A stretch of DNA of 11,372 nucleotides, from contig VGWY01000070.1 in assembly GCA_016873575.1 (NCBI GenBank), forward strand, positions 1 to 11,372, in the 5' to 3' direction. This DNA is from Nitrospira sp. GTDB taxonomy: Bacteria; Nitrospirota; Thermodesulfovibrionia; Thermodesulfovibrionales; SM23-35. Shown here one piece after another: positions 1 through 6,010 of this stretch (positions within the stretch are counted from its first letter, which is position 1; every line of letters starts with the position of its first letter). The translations under genes were made by a program, and so were the position numbers. A model generated the notes under the pieces. It made no database searches. It was not told the DNA's origin and saw only the letters and a program-made list of their open reading frames with translations.

Positions 1-78
1 AACACCTCTTCCTGGAAGATTTAAGATGGCTTAACTTTATCAGAAGGGAAATCTTATCGATAAGTTCAGCTTCACATT

Positions 79-116
79 GTGCATTTATGATTTTTACAAA
101 TAGTGCATATATGATT
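79..116 (+). repeat. 14-bp near-perfect direct repeat
   Basis: GTGCATTTATGATT at 79-92 recurs as GTGCATATATGATT at 103-116, with 13 of 14 bases identical and a 24-bp period. The spacing of just over two helical turns is compatible with a paired protein-binding site, but it could be a remnant of a small duplication. No gene starts close by; the next start codon is about 245 bases downstream. Confidence 0.45.
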
Positions 117-157
117 ATTCCGTAACAATGATGAAAAAAGTACTTGACAAAAATAAA

Positions 158-236
158 CCAGGGTTAGGGTGAGGGTGATAAATTAACCAAATTGATTACC
201 CCTCCCCTTCATCCCCTCCCACAAGGGGAGGGGAGT
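158..236. repeat. C/G-rich palindromic intergenic repeat
   Basis: A G-tract segment (GGGTTAGGGTGAGGG, 161-175) is followed by a perfect 11-bp inverted repeat, CCCCTCCCCTT at 199-209 and AAGGGGAGGGG at 223-233, with a 13-nt loop. The minus strand of 199-220 carries four runs of three to four G with loops of 1, 5 and 1 nt, a good G-quadruplex pattern. The sequence style (GGGTTAGGGTGAGGG beside a CCCCTCCCC palindrome) resembles dispersed intergenic repeats seen in many bacterial genomes. Copy number in this genome cannot be judged from one window. Confidence 0.6.
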
Positions 237-360
237 TTTGGTGGTTTCAAGTTGTCTATCTCTATTTTTGGGTTATGTGTTATATTAATACAAAAATTTA
301 AGTTGCTGATTTTACATTCAATAACTTTAAGATGAAGATTAGGACAGAAAGGATTAAACC

Positions 361-1170
361 ATGTTACAGAATATGAAGTTTGTAGAACCTATTGAGCGCA
401 CATTGAATTCAAAATTCAAGTTCAGGTGTCATAAAGGTATCAGTTGCTTTAATAAATGCTGTAAACTTACAAATATACTCCTTACCCCTTATGACATCTT
501 AAGGATGAAAAAGAGGTTGGGAATTTCTTCAGAAGAATTCCTTAAGAAATATACCTATATTCATATTGATGAAAAGTCTTCACATCCTTATGCAGTGCTT
601 AAGATGATGGATGATAATGAAGGGAAATGTCCTTTTGTAACACCTGAGGGCTGTAGTATTTATGAAGACCGGCCTACTAACTGTCGATATTATCCCGTCG
701 GTCAAGGTCTCATGATAAGTGGATCGAAGAAAGAGTCAGTAAATAAGGATTTCTATTTCTTTATCAGGGAACCGGAGTGTCTCGGCTATCAGGAAGACAA
801 AGAGTGGACCATTGAAACATGGAGGATTGACCAGGGAGTTGACCTCTATGATGAGATGAACAGGGAATGGAAGGAGATTCAGTTGAGGAGGGACAATCCA
901 GGTCAACCCAAACTTGACCCGAAGAAACAGCCCCTGATTTATATGGCAAGTTATGATATAGATAGTTTCAGAAGATTTATTTCTGAGAGCAAATTTCTCG
1001 ATCTCTTTGATATTAATAAAGAAGAAGTCGAAAAAATAAAGGCTGACGAGATTGCGCTGATGAAGTTCGGATTCAAATACTTAAAGTATGTTCTGATGCT
1101 TGAGCAAACATTGAAAGTAAAGGAAGAATATAGAAAGGGAAAGCATCAGCCCGAGGCGGAAGGTCATTAG
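361..1170 (+). CDS. YkgJ-family cysteine-cluster protein
   Basis: This 269-residue soluble protein belongs by pattern to the YkgJ / CxxCxxCC family (putative zinc- or iron-chelating domain). The N-terminal cluster is C23, C29, C33 and C34 in CHKGISCFNKCC, followed by the family-typical LTPYDILRMKKRLGIS (residues 41-56). Further cysteines lie at C90 (KCPF), C98 (GCSIYEDRP), C108 (NCRYYP) and C140, the usual second half of the metal site. The C-terminal ~100 residues are helical, charged and not recognisable as another domain. There is no signal peptide or membrane segment. The start at 361 is preceded by AAAGGA (348-353) at 7 nt. The family's biochemical role is not firmly established; metal binding is expected from the cysteines. 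It lies upstream of the qmo operon but is separated from it by two repeat elements and another gene, so a functional link is only inferred. Confidence 0.85.
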   Translation: MLQNMKFVEPIERTLNSKFKFRCHKGISCFNKCCKLTNILLTPYDILRMKKRLGISSEEFLKKYTYIHIDEKSSHPYAVLKMMDDNEGKCPFVTPEGCSIYEDRPTNCRYYPVGQGLMISGSKKESVNKDFYFFIREPECLGYQEDKEWTIETWRIDQGVDLYDEMNREWKEIQLRRDNPGQPKLDPKKQPLIYMASYDIDSFRRFISESKFLDLFDINKEEVEKIKADEIALMKFGFKYLKYVLMLEQTLKVKEEYRKGKHQPEAEGH

Positions 1171-1185
1171 ACCTGACGGGAATTT

Positions 1186-1377
1186 ATTAGTGCAAACGCA
1201 TTAAATGAAGTGTCATTGCAAGGAGTGAGATTCCTCGCCTGTCATTGCGAGGTTGTATCAACCGAAGCAATCTCAAGATAGGCTCGGAACAGGCTCCGCA
1301 ATCTTAAGTGGACGAGATTGCCACGCCCTTCGGGCTCGCAATGACAATGTAAAGACATTAATTGCGTTTGTATTAGA
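1186..1377. repeat. Palindromic repeat element, TGTCATTGC ends
   Basis: A gene-free fold-back element of about 190 bp. TGTCATTGCGAG (1240-1251) is the exact reverse complement of CTCGCAATGACA (1335-1346). Nested inside, GCAATCTC (1267-1274) pairs with GAGATTGC (1314-1321). Small hairpins sit at GGTTG-TAT-CAACC (1251-1263) and GCCC-TTC-GGGC (1325-1335). A second, shorter TGTCATTGC lies at 1211-1219. An outer pair CAAACGCA (1193-1200) / TGCGTTTG (1363-1370) extends the inverted repeat. The wording (GTCATTGCGAG, GAAGCAATCTC) matches a type of dispersed repeat familiar from many bacterial genomes. It begins about 15 nt after the upstream stop codon and has no coding capacity, so it looks like a non-autonomous MITE-like element. 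Confidence 0.75.
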
Positions 1378-1419
1378 TATTAAGATTTATACATAGCGTC
1401 ATAAATAATGTCGCATTAT

Positions 1420-1520
1420 TGTCATTCCCGCAAGCGAAGCGCGTCGGGAATCCTTCAGAAGGATGCTGGACAAGCCAGCATGACAGAAAGAGAAAGATTC
1501 CGGACAAGCCGGAATGACAG
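1420..1520. repeat. Palindromic repeat element, TGTCATTCC ends
   Basis: Terminal inverted repeats TGTCATTCC (1420-1428) and GGAATGACA (1511-1519) enclose a chain of hairpins: TTCCCG/CGGGAA (1425-1430/1445-1450), TCCTTC/GAAGGA (1451-1456/1458-1463), TGCTGG/CCAGCA (1464-1469/1475-1480) and ATTCCGG/CCGGAAT (1497-1503/1509-1515). The last two hairpins share the same loop ACAAG and the same trailing ATGACAG, so they look like diverged copies of one unit. This wording is a common dispersed intergenic repeat type in bacteria. A 70-codon open frame across it (1408-1620) is an artefact of the repeat. Confidence 0.75.
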
Positions 1521-1660
1521 TTTTACGGGGTATAAGCAGTCCTTGCGATGCGAAAAGATTTGTGTCGTCATGTATAGAATTTATATTGTGTTTTCTGTGG
1601 TTATTGTATTATTTGGGTAAGGGGGTATAATTTTTTAAGGCTATTCGACGGAGGCATCAG

Positions 1661-2203
1661 ATGGTTGAGAGATGTGTAATTGGAACTGAGGAAAGAATTA
1701 TTGACTTTATAACCGGGCAGCTATTCATTGATACTGATGATGAAAGGATTAGACAGACAATAGAACGACTTCTAATTGAAGAAAATGGTTATTCAAAAAA
1801 GGATATCGAGGTTGACAGGGAATTCGAGATTGTTATAGGCGAAGAAATAAACAGATCAAAGGTTGACCTTATTGTAAGTGTTGAAGAAAAAATTTTCATG
1901 ATTATAAAATGTGCTCGTGGTTCATTGGTATCGAGGGAGAGGGAGGTTTTATCCTGTGCAAGAATCTTTGATACCTATCAGATTCCCTTTGCTGTTATAA
2001 CTAATGGAGAAGATGCAGAGATTCTGGACACTATATCCGGTGCAGTAATTAGCTGTGGTTTAGGAGCGATACCCTCAAAGAATCAAGCATTAGAAGCCCT
2101 CGGAAGAATTGAATTCAAGAGACTTCCAGAAAAAAGGATTGAGAAGGAAAAGAGAATCTTTTTAGCATTTGATGCATTCAAATGTCCCTCAGAATGTGAT
2201 TAA
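1661..2203 (+). CDS. Orphan HsdR N-terminal-like domain protein
   Basis: This 180-residue soluble protein resembles the N-terminal domain of type I restriction endonuclease R subunits (HSDR_N group, PD-(D/E)XK fold). Visible elements are an N-terminal helix ending ERIRQTIERLLIEENGY (about 28-44), a strand pair DREFEIVIGEEINRSKVDLIV (52-72) with candidate catalytic D69, IFMIIKCARGSLVSRERE (78-95) with K83, and a helix-strand run YQIPFAVITNGEDAEILD (106-123). The usual Glu two residues before the Lys is I81, so the E-x-K motif is incomplete and nuclease activity is doubtful. No helicase domain follows and no hsdM or hsdS is nearby, so it is not a working type I system. The start has GGAGG (1650-1654) at 6 nt. 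Similar small stand-alone proteins exist in other anaerobes as I recall them. Function is unknown. Confidence 0.7.
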   Translation: MVERCVIGTEERIIDFITGQLFIDTDDERIRQTIERLLIEENGYSKKDIEVDREFEIVIGEEINRSKVDLIVSVEEKIFMIIKCARGSLVSREREVLSCARIFDTYQIPFAVITNGEDAEILDTISGAVISCGLGAIPSKNQALEALGRIEFKRLPEKRIEKEKRIFLAFDAFKCPSECD

Positions 2204-2263
2204 TCCTTTTTCTTAGTCTCCAATTTATTTTGATATTAATATATTTTATGACTCTATTTTTTA

Positions 2264-2292
2264 TTGACAAAAATATATGTTTTGTATTTAAC
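2264..2292 (+). promoter_or_regulatory. Candidate sigma-70 promoter for qmoABC-hppA
   Basis: TTGACA at 2264-2269 is a consensus -35 box. The -10 is less certain: TATTTA at 2285-2290 (15-bp spacing) or TTTAAC at 2287-2292 (17-bp spacing). The bases upstream (2217-2262) are very AT-rich, compatible with an UP-like element. Transcription from here would give a leader of roughly 120 nt before qmoA. No better promoter is visible between the preceding gene and qmoA. Confidence 0.35.
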
Positions 2293-2377
2293 TAATACGC
2301 CTGAAAATCTTCACAGAATATAAATGAACGTGCAATTAAATTATGCTAAAACGTCATTTGGGATGTTCGAAATTTTT

Positions 2378-2398
2378 TTATATGCCTTGAGCATATAA
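2378..2398 (+). promoter_or_regulatory. 8-bp perfect inverted repeat before qmoA
   Basis: TTATATGC (2378-2385) and GCATATAA (2391-2398) are exact reverse complements around the spacer CTTGA. The repeat ends 6 nt before the TATGGAGGA ribosome binding region of qmoA (2405-2413). In DNA it could be an operator; in RNA it would be a small hairpin next to the translation start. No U-run follows, so it is not an intrinsic terminator. I do not recognise it as a known regulator site. Confidence 0.45.
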
Positions 2399-2417
2399 CC
2401 ATTTATGGAGGACTAAC

Positions 2418-3683
2418 ATGACAGCGGAGAAGACAAAAAGTATTTTGGTTGTAGGTGGAGGAATAAGCGGAATAACTACTGCGGTAGAAGCAGCGGAGGT
2501 TGGATATGAGGTCACCCTTATCGAGAAGAATCCATACCTTGGTGGAAGGGTAACACAGCTCAATAAATATTTTCCAAAGTTGTGTCCACCCAATTGCGGA
2601 CTGGAAATTAATTTCAGAAGGATTAAAAACAATCCGAGAGTAAAAATTTATACCGTAGCAGAGATAGAAAAGATCTCTGGCTCCGAGGGTGACTTTGATG
2701 TGACGGTAAAACTGAATCCCCGCTATGTAAACGAAAATTGTACAGCCTGTAATGCCTGCGTCGAGGTATGCCCGGTTGAGAGGCCAAACGATTTCAATTT
2801 CGGTATGGATAAAACAAAGGCCATCTATCTTCCTCAAGACTTTGCCTTTCCATTGAGATATGTTATTGACGATAAGTACTGCAAGAAAGCAGAATGTGCT
2901 AAGTGTGTAGATGCTTGCACATATAAGGCTATTGACCTCAATATGAAGGCTCAGAGTCTTCCATTAAAGGTAGGCTCTATTGCCTGGGCTACGGGTTGGA
3001 ACCCTTATGATGCTTCGAAGATTGATAATCTTGGATTCGGGAAGTATCAAAACGTCATAATAAATATGATGATGGAGAGGCTTGCCTCTCAAAATGGCCC
3101 TACTAAAGGTAAAATCCTTCGCCCCTCTGATGGAAAAGAGCCATCAAGGATAGCTTTTGTCCAGTGTGCTGGCTCCAGAGATGAAAATCACCTTCCATAC
3201 TGCTCCTCTGTGTGCTGCCTTGCCTCTATGAAACAGGCTACCTACATACGGGAGCAATATCCTGATGCAGAGGTATTAATATTCTATATAGATATTCGTA
3301 CACCAGCAAGGGCTGAAAGGGTCTACCTCAGGGCACAGAAGGATGAAAAGATAAAGTTTATTAAAGGTAAGGTTGCCAAGATAGAGGAAGACCCTTCCAC
3401 AAAGGACCTTACAGTTACAGCAGAGGATGCACTAACATTGCAGAAGATTATTCATGAAAAAGTAAACCTTGTTGTCCTTGCCACTGGTATGGCTCCTAAC
3501 ACAAAGGAATGGAAGGCTCCTGCAGAGATATCTTACGATACAGATGGTTTCATTTTATCAAATACTGGAGTAGCCGGGATGTACGCCGCTGGTTGTTCCT
3601 TAAAGCCAATTGATGTCTACTCATCTGTCCAGACTGCTACAGCGGCAGCCCTTAAGACTATTCAATCTTTGGTGAGGAGGTAA
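2418..3683 (+). CDS. qmoA: QmoA, HdrA-like flavoprotein of Qmo complex
   Basis: This 421-residue cytoplasmic flavoprotein of the HdrA family is a subunit of the quinone-interacting membrane-bound oxidoreductase that connects menaquinol to APS reductase (AprAB). An N-terminal FAD dinucleotide fold shows VVGGGISGITTAVEA (11-25) and acidic strand end LIEKN (34-38). A [4Fe-4S] motif lies at C108-xx-C111-xx-C114-xxx-C118-P and a second cysteine set at C155, C160, C163 and C167. The HdrA-type CAGSRD (250-255) with YCSSVCC (261-267) follows, and a C-terminal ATG (355-357) and YAAGC (389-393) FAD-contacting region completes the fold. There are no membrane segments. The start is set by GGAGGA (2407-2412). 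qmoB begins 3 nt after the stop and its Shine-Dalgarno overlaps the end of qmoA, so the two are probably translationally coupled. The CTACNAC...FNFGMDKTKAIYLP region separates it from generic HdrA. Confidence 0.92.
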   Translation: MTAEKTKSILVVGGGISGITTAVEAAEVGYEVTLIEKNPYLGGRVTQLNKYFPKLCPPNCGLEINFRRIKNNPRVKIYTVAEIEKISGSEGDFDVTVKLNPRYVNENCTACNACVEVCPVERPNDFNFGMDKTKAIYLPQDFAFPLRYVIDDKYCKKAECAKCVDACTYKAIDLNMKAQSLPLKVGSIAWATGWNPYDASKIDNLGFGKYQNVIINMMMERLASQNGPTKGKILRPSDGKEPSRIAFVQCAGSRDENHLPYCSSVCCLASMKQATYIREQYPDAEVLIFYIDIRTPARAERVYLRAQKDEKIKFIKGKVAKIEEDPSTKDLTVTAEDALTLQKIIHEKVNLVVLATGMAPNTKEWKAPAEISYDTDGFILSNTGVAGMYAAGCSLKPIDVYSSVQTATAAALKTIQSLVRR

Positions 3684-3686
3684 ATC

Positions 3687-5888
3687 ATGGAGAAAAAGAT
3701 AGGAGTATATATATGCACTGATTGCGAAATCGGGAAGGCTCTCGATATAGACCAATTAGTAAAGGTTGCTACCAAGATGAAGGCCCCTGTTGTCAAGACC
3801 CATCCATCCTTGTGTCAGAAAGAAGGTGTAGATTTCATCAAAAAGGACATGGCTGCAGAAGGCGTAAATGCAGTTATAATTGCTGCCTGCTCACTGCGTG
3901 TAAATTACGATGTCTTTGATCTCGGTATTCCCCTCGTGGAAAGGGTTAACCTGAGGGAGGGAGTTGTCTGGTCTCACCCACCAAACGATGAAGAAACGCA
4001 GATGATGGCTGAAGACTACATAAGGATGGGAATCCTGAAGATGCAGAAGATGGAGGCTCCAGAACCTTACAAGGTAGAGGATCTCTGCAAAAACGTGCTG
4101 GTTGTTGGTGGTGGCCTGGCTGGAATCACCGCTGCCAATGAGGCAGCTAAGGCAGGTTATGATGTCTACCTTGTGGAAAAGGGTGATTCCCTCGGAGGAT
4201 GGATGGCAAAACTTTATAAACAGACACCAACAAAACCTCCTTATACAGATCTGGAGGATCCATTTATCAATGATTTAATCAAAGAGATCCAACAGAATCC
4301 AAAGATCAAGGTTTATACTTCTTCGTTAATAGAAAAGATAGATGGTGCACCGGGTTTGTATGATGTCACTATCAAACAAAATGGTAACGTCGAGACTTTT
4401 AGAGCTGGTGCTATAGTTTCAGCTTCTGGTACCATACCATATGATGTAACAAAGATTGATCATCTTGGTTTTGGAAAATATCCCAATGTAATAACCAACT
4501 ATATGATGGAGGAATTGGCCTCAAAGGGACAAATTGTACGCCCCTCTGATGGTAAATCCGTGGCAAGCGTTGCCTTCATACTATGTGCAGGACAAAGGGA
4601 TGAGAATTACCTACCCTATTGTTCAGCAACCTGCTGCATAGAGTCTCTAAAACAGGCGAAATATGTAAGGAATCAGGATCCTGAAGCAAAGGTTTATATA
4701 TTCTATAGAGACATGAGGACACCTGGCCATTATGAATATTTTTATAAGAGTATGCAGAATGATCCAGGGGTATTTTTGACAAAAGGTGATGTTAAAGGTG
4801 TCTTGGAGGATGGAAATAAAAATCTGAATATAGAGGTTGAAAATACACTTCTGGGAGAAAAAATAGTTGTGAATGCTGACCTTGTTGTTCTGGCCACAGG
4901 TATGGTTCCAGTAAGTGGTTTAGGTGAAGAAGTACTTCCACCCGGGGTAAAACCAGAAGATGAGTTCCAACCCTATGTTATGATTGAGGCAGACATCCTA
5001 AACCTCGGTTACAGGCAGGGAGGAGAGTTGCCTGTTATCAGTAATGGATACCCTGACTCGAACTTCATCTGCTTCCCATACGAAACTCGAAGGACAGGCA
5101 TTTACGCTGCTGGAACTGTAAGGGCGCCTATGGATATAACTTCAACAATTGAGGATGCCACAGGGGCAGCCCTCAAGGCGATTCAATGCATTGAATCATC
5201 AATCAGGGGAGAGGCAGTGCATCCAAGGGCTGGAGATATATCCTATGCAGATTTCTTCATGCAAAAATGCACCCAGTGTAAGAGATGTACAGAGGAGTGT
5301 CCATTTGGTGCTATCAATGAAGATGAAAAGGCAAATCCCATTTACAGTCCGACACGTTGCAGAAGATGTGCAATCTGTCTGGGTGCATGTCCTGAAAGGA
5401 TTATCAGCTTTAAGAATTACTCAGTTGATATGATCGGAAATATGGTAAAAAATATAGAGGTACCTGAAGAAGAGGAGAAACCGAGGGCTATAGTCTTCGC
5501 CTGTGAGAATGATGCCTATCCAGCACTGGATATGGTTGGAATCAGCCGCCTTCAGTATACCCCCTTTGTAAGGGTTGTTCCATTAAGATGCGCAGGCTCA
5601 ATGAACCTGGTGTGGGTGGCTGATGCCCTTTCAAAGGGTATTGATGGGATACTCATCTTAGGCTGTGAATATGGCGAAGATTATCAGTGCCACATGGCAA
5701 CAGGAAGCCACCTTGCTAAAATCAGATTGTCAAAGGTCGCCGAGACACTGGACAGGTTAAAGCTTGAGTCTGGAAGGGTTCAAATGGAACAGATATCTAT
5801 CTCAGAATATTACAAATTACCAGAGGTATTAGACAGCTTTTTGGAAAAATTGAAGGGGTTTGGTCCTAACCCATATAAAGGATTCTGA
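3687..5888 (+). CDS. qmoB: QmoB, HdrA/MvhD-fusion subunit of Qmo complex
   Basis: This 733-residue cytoplasmic subunit is paralogous to QmoA and larger. Residues 1-125 are the HdrA N-terminal domain (ICTDC at 9-13, C43, C68). The FAD fold is VVGGGLAGITAANEA (139-153), and the HdrA-type CAGQRDENYLPYCSATCC lies at 300-317. Two ferredoxin [4Fe-4S] motifs follow: C528-xx-C531-xx-C534-xxx-C538-P and C558-xx-C561-xx-C564-xxx-C568-P. Residues ~600-715 are an MvhD-like iron-sulfur domain with C606, C635, C660 and C668 (FACENDAY, LRCAGS, LGCEYGEDYQC), the known architecture of QmoB. The start has GAGGAGG (3674-3680) ending 6 nt upstream. It is expected to form the soluble module with QmoA that docks on QmoC and AprAB. 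Its middle third is visibly similar to QmoA (LGFGKYPNVITNYMMEELAS against LGFGKYQNVIINMMMERLAS), indicating an old tandem duplication. Confidence 0.93.
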   Translation: MEKKIGVYICTDCEIGKALDIDQLVKVATKMKAPVVKTHPSLCQKEGVDFIKKDMAAEGVNAVIIAACSLRVNYDVFDLGIPLVERVNLREGVVWSHPPNDEETQMMAEDYIRMGILKMQKMEAPEPYKVEDLCKNVLVVGGGLAGITAANEAAKAGYDVYLVEKGDSLGGWMAKLYKQTPTKPPYTDLEDPFINDLIKEIQQNPKIKVYTSSLIEKIDGAPGLYDVTIKQNGNVETFRAGAIVSASGTIPYDVTKIDHLGFGKYPNVITNYMMEELASKGQIVRPSDGKSVASVAFILCAGQRDENYLPYCSATCCIESLKQAKYVRNQDPEAKVYIFYRDMRTPGHYEYFYKSMQNDPGVFLTKGDVKGVLEDGNKNLNIEVENTLLGEKIVVNADLVVLATGMVPVSGLGEEVLPPGVKPEDEFQPYVMIEADILNLGYRQGGELPVISNGYPDSNFICFPYETRRTGIYAAGTVRAPMDITSTIEDATGAALKAIQCIESSIRGEAVHPRAGDISYADFFMQKCTQCKRCTEECPFGAINEDEKANPIYSPTRCRRCAICLGACPERIISFKNYSVDMIGNMVKNIEVPEEEEKPRAIVFACENDAYPALDMVGISRLQYTPFVRVVPLRCAGSMNLVWVADALSKGIDGILILGCEYGEDYQCHMATGSHLAKIRLSKVAETLDRLKLESGRVQMEQISISEYYKLPEVLDSFLEKLKGFGPNPYKGF

Positions 5889-5890
5889 TA

Positions 5891-5985
5891 AAGACAGAAG
5901 ATAAGAAAAAGAAGATAAGAAGATGGGAAGATGAGAAGATGGATAAATCTCTCAACTTCTTAACCTCTCAACTTCCTAACTTCTG
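5891..5985 (+). repeat. Purine/pyrimidine fold-back repeat in qmoB-qmoC spacer
   Basis: The spacer begins with a purine-rich run containing five variants of the heptamer AGAAGAT (about 5895-5942) and continues with a pyrimidine-rich run built from two copies of a CTCAACTTCYTAAC unit (5951-5985). The two halves pair: 5919-5942 against 5952-5975 gives a 24-position stem with three G-U pairs and four mismatches, closing a 9-nt AT-rich loop (5943-5951). In mRNA this imperfect hairpin would lie between qmoB and qmoC, about 22 nt before the qmoC ribosome binding site. It could affect relative translation or mRNA processing; the absence of a following U-run argues against termination. Confidence 0.6.
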
Positions 5986-6010
5986 TATTTAAAAAACAGG
6001 AGGTAAAAGG

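Larger units (their letters stand above)
1..360. other. Gene-free left edge with repeats
   Basis: No gene can be supported here. A frame on the + strand is open from position 3 to a stop ending at 126, and one minus-strand frame is also open across the same bases. Neither has a usable start codon with a ribosome binding site, nor a recognisable protein sequence. The stretch contains a 12-bp perfect palindrome CTTATCGATAAG at 53-64, a direct repeat at 79-116 and a palindromic C/G-rich repeat at 158-236. A TTGACA hexamer at 144-149 has no matching -10 box at normal spacing. The promoter of the gene starting at 361 probably lies in the AT-rich 250-345 stretch (for example TATATT at 281-286), but I cannot fix it. 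Confidence 0.5.

Noticed and set aside
3..126. Possible 3' end of a gene entering from the left
   Set aside because: One + frame and one minus frame are both open, neither resembles a known protein, and the minus frame has no start codon. Undecidable from this window.
144..149. TTGACA as a -35 box
   Set aside because: No -10-like hexamer at 15-19 bp; the following bases are G-rich repeat sequence.
1408..1620. 70-codon open frame on the + strand
   Set aside because: Most of it is the palindromic repeat at 1420-1520; there is no ribosome binding site and the translation follows the hairpins, with a low-complexity hydrophobic end.
1661..2203. A working type I restriction system
   Set aside because: Only an HsdR-N-like domain is present; there is no helicase domain, hsdM or hsdS in the window, and the E-x-K motif is incomplete.
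2403..2837. 144-codon minus-strand frame over the qmoA start
   Set aside because: It is antisense to the conserved FAD-binding region and first cysteine motif of qmoA; no ribosome binding site or recognisable domain.
5891..5985. CRISPR-like array
   Set aside because: Units are heptamers or ~15-mers without unique spacers of constant length; the pattern is a simple fold-back repeat.
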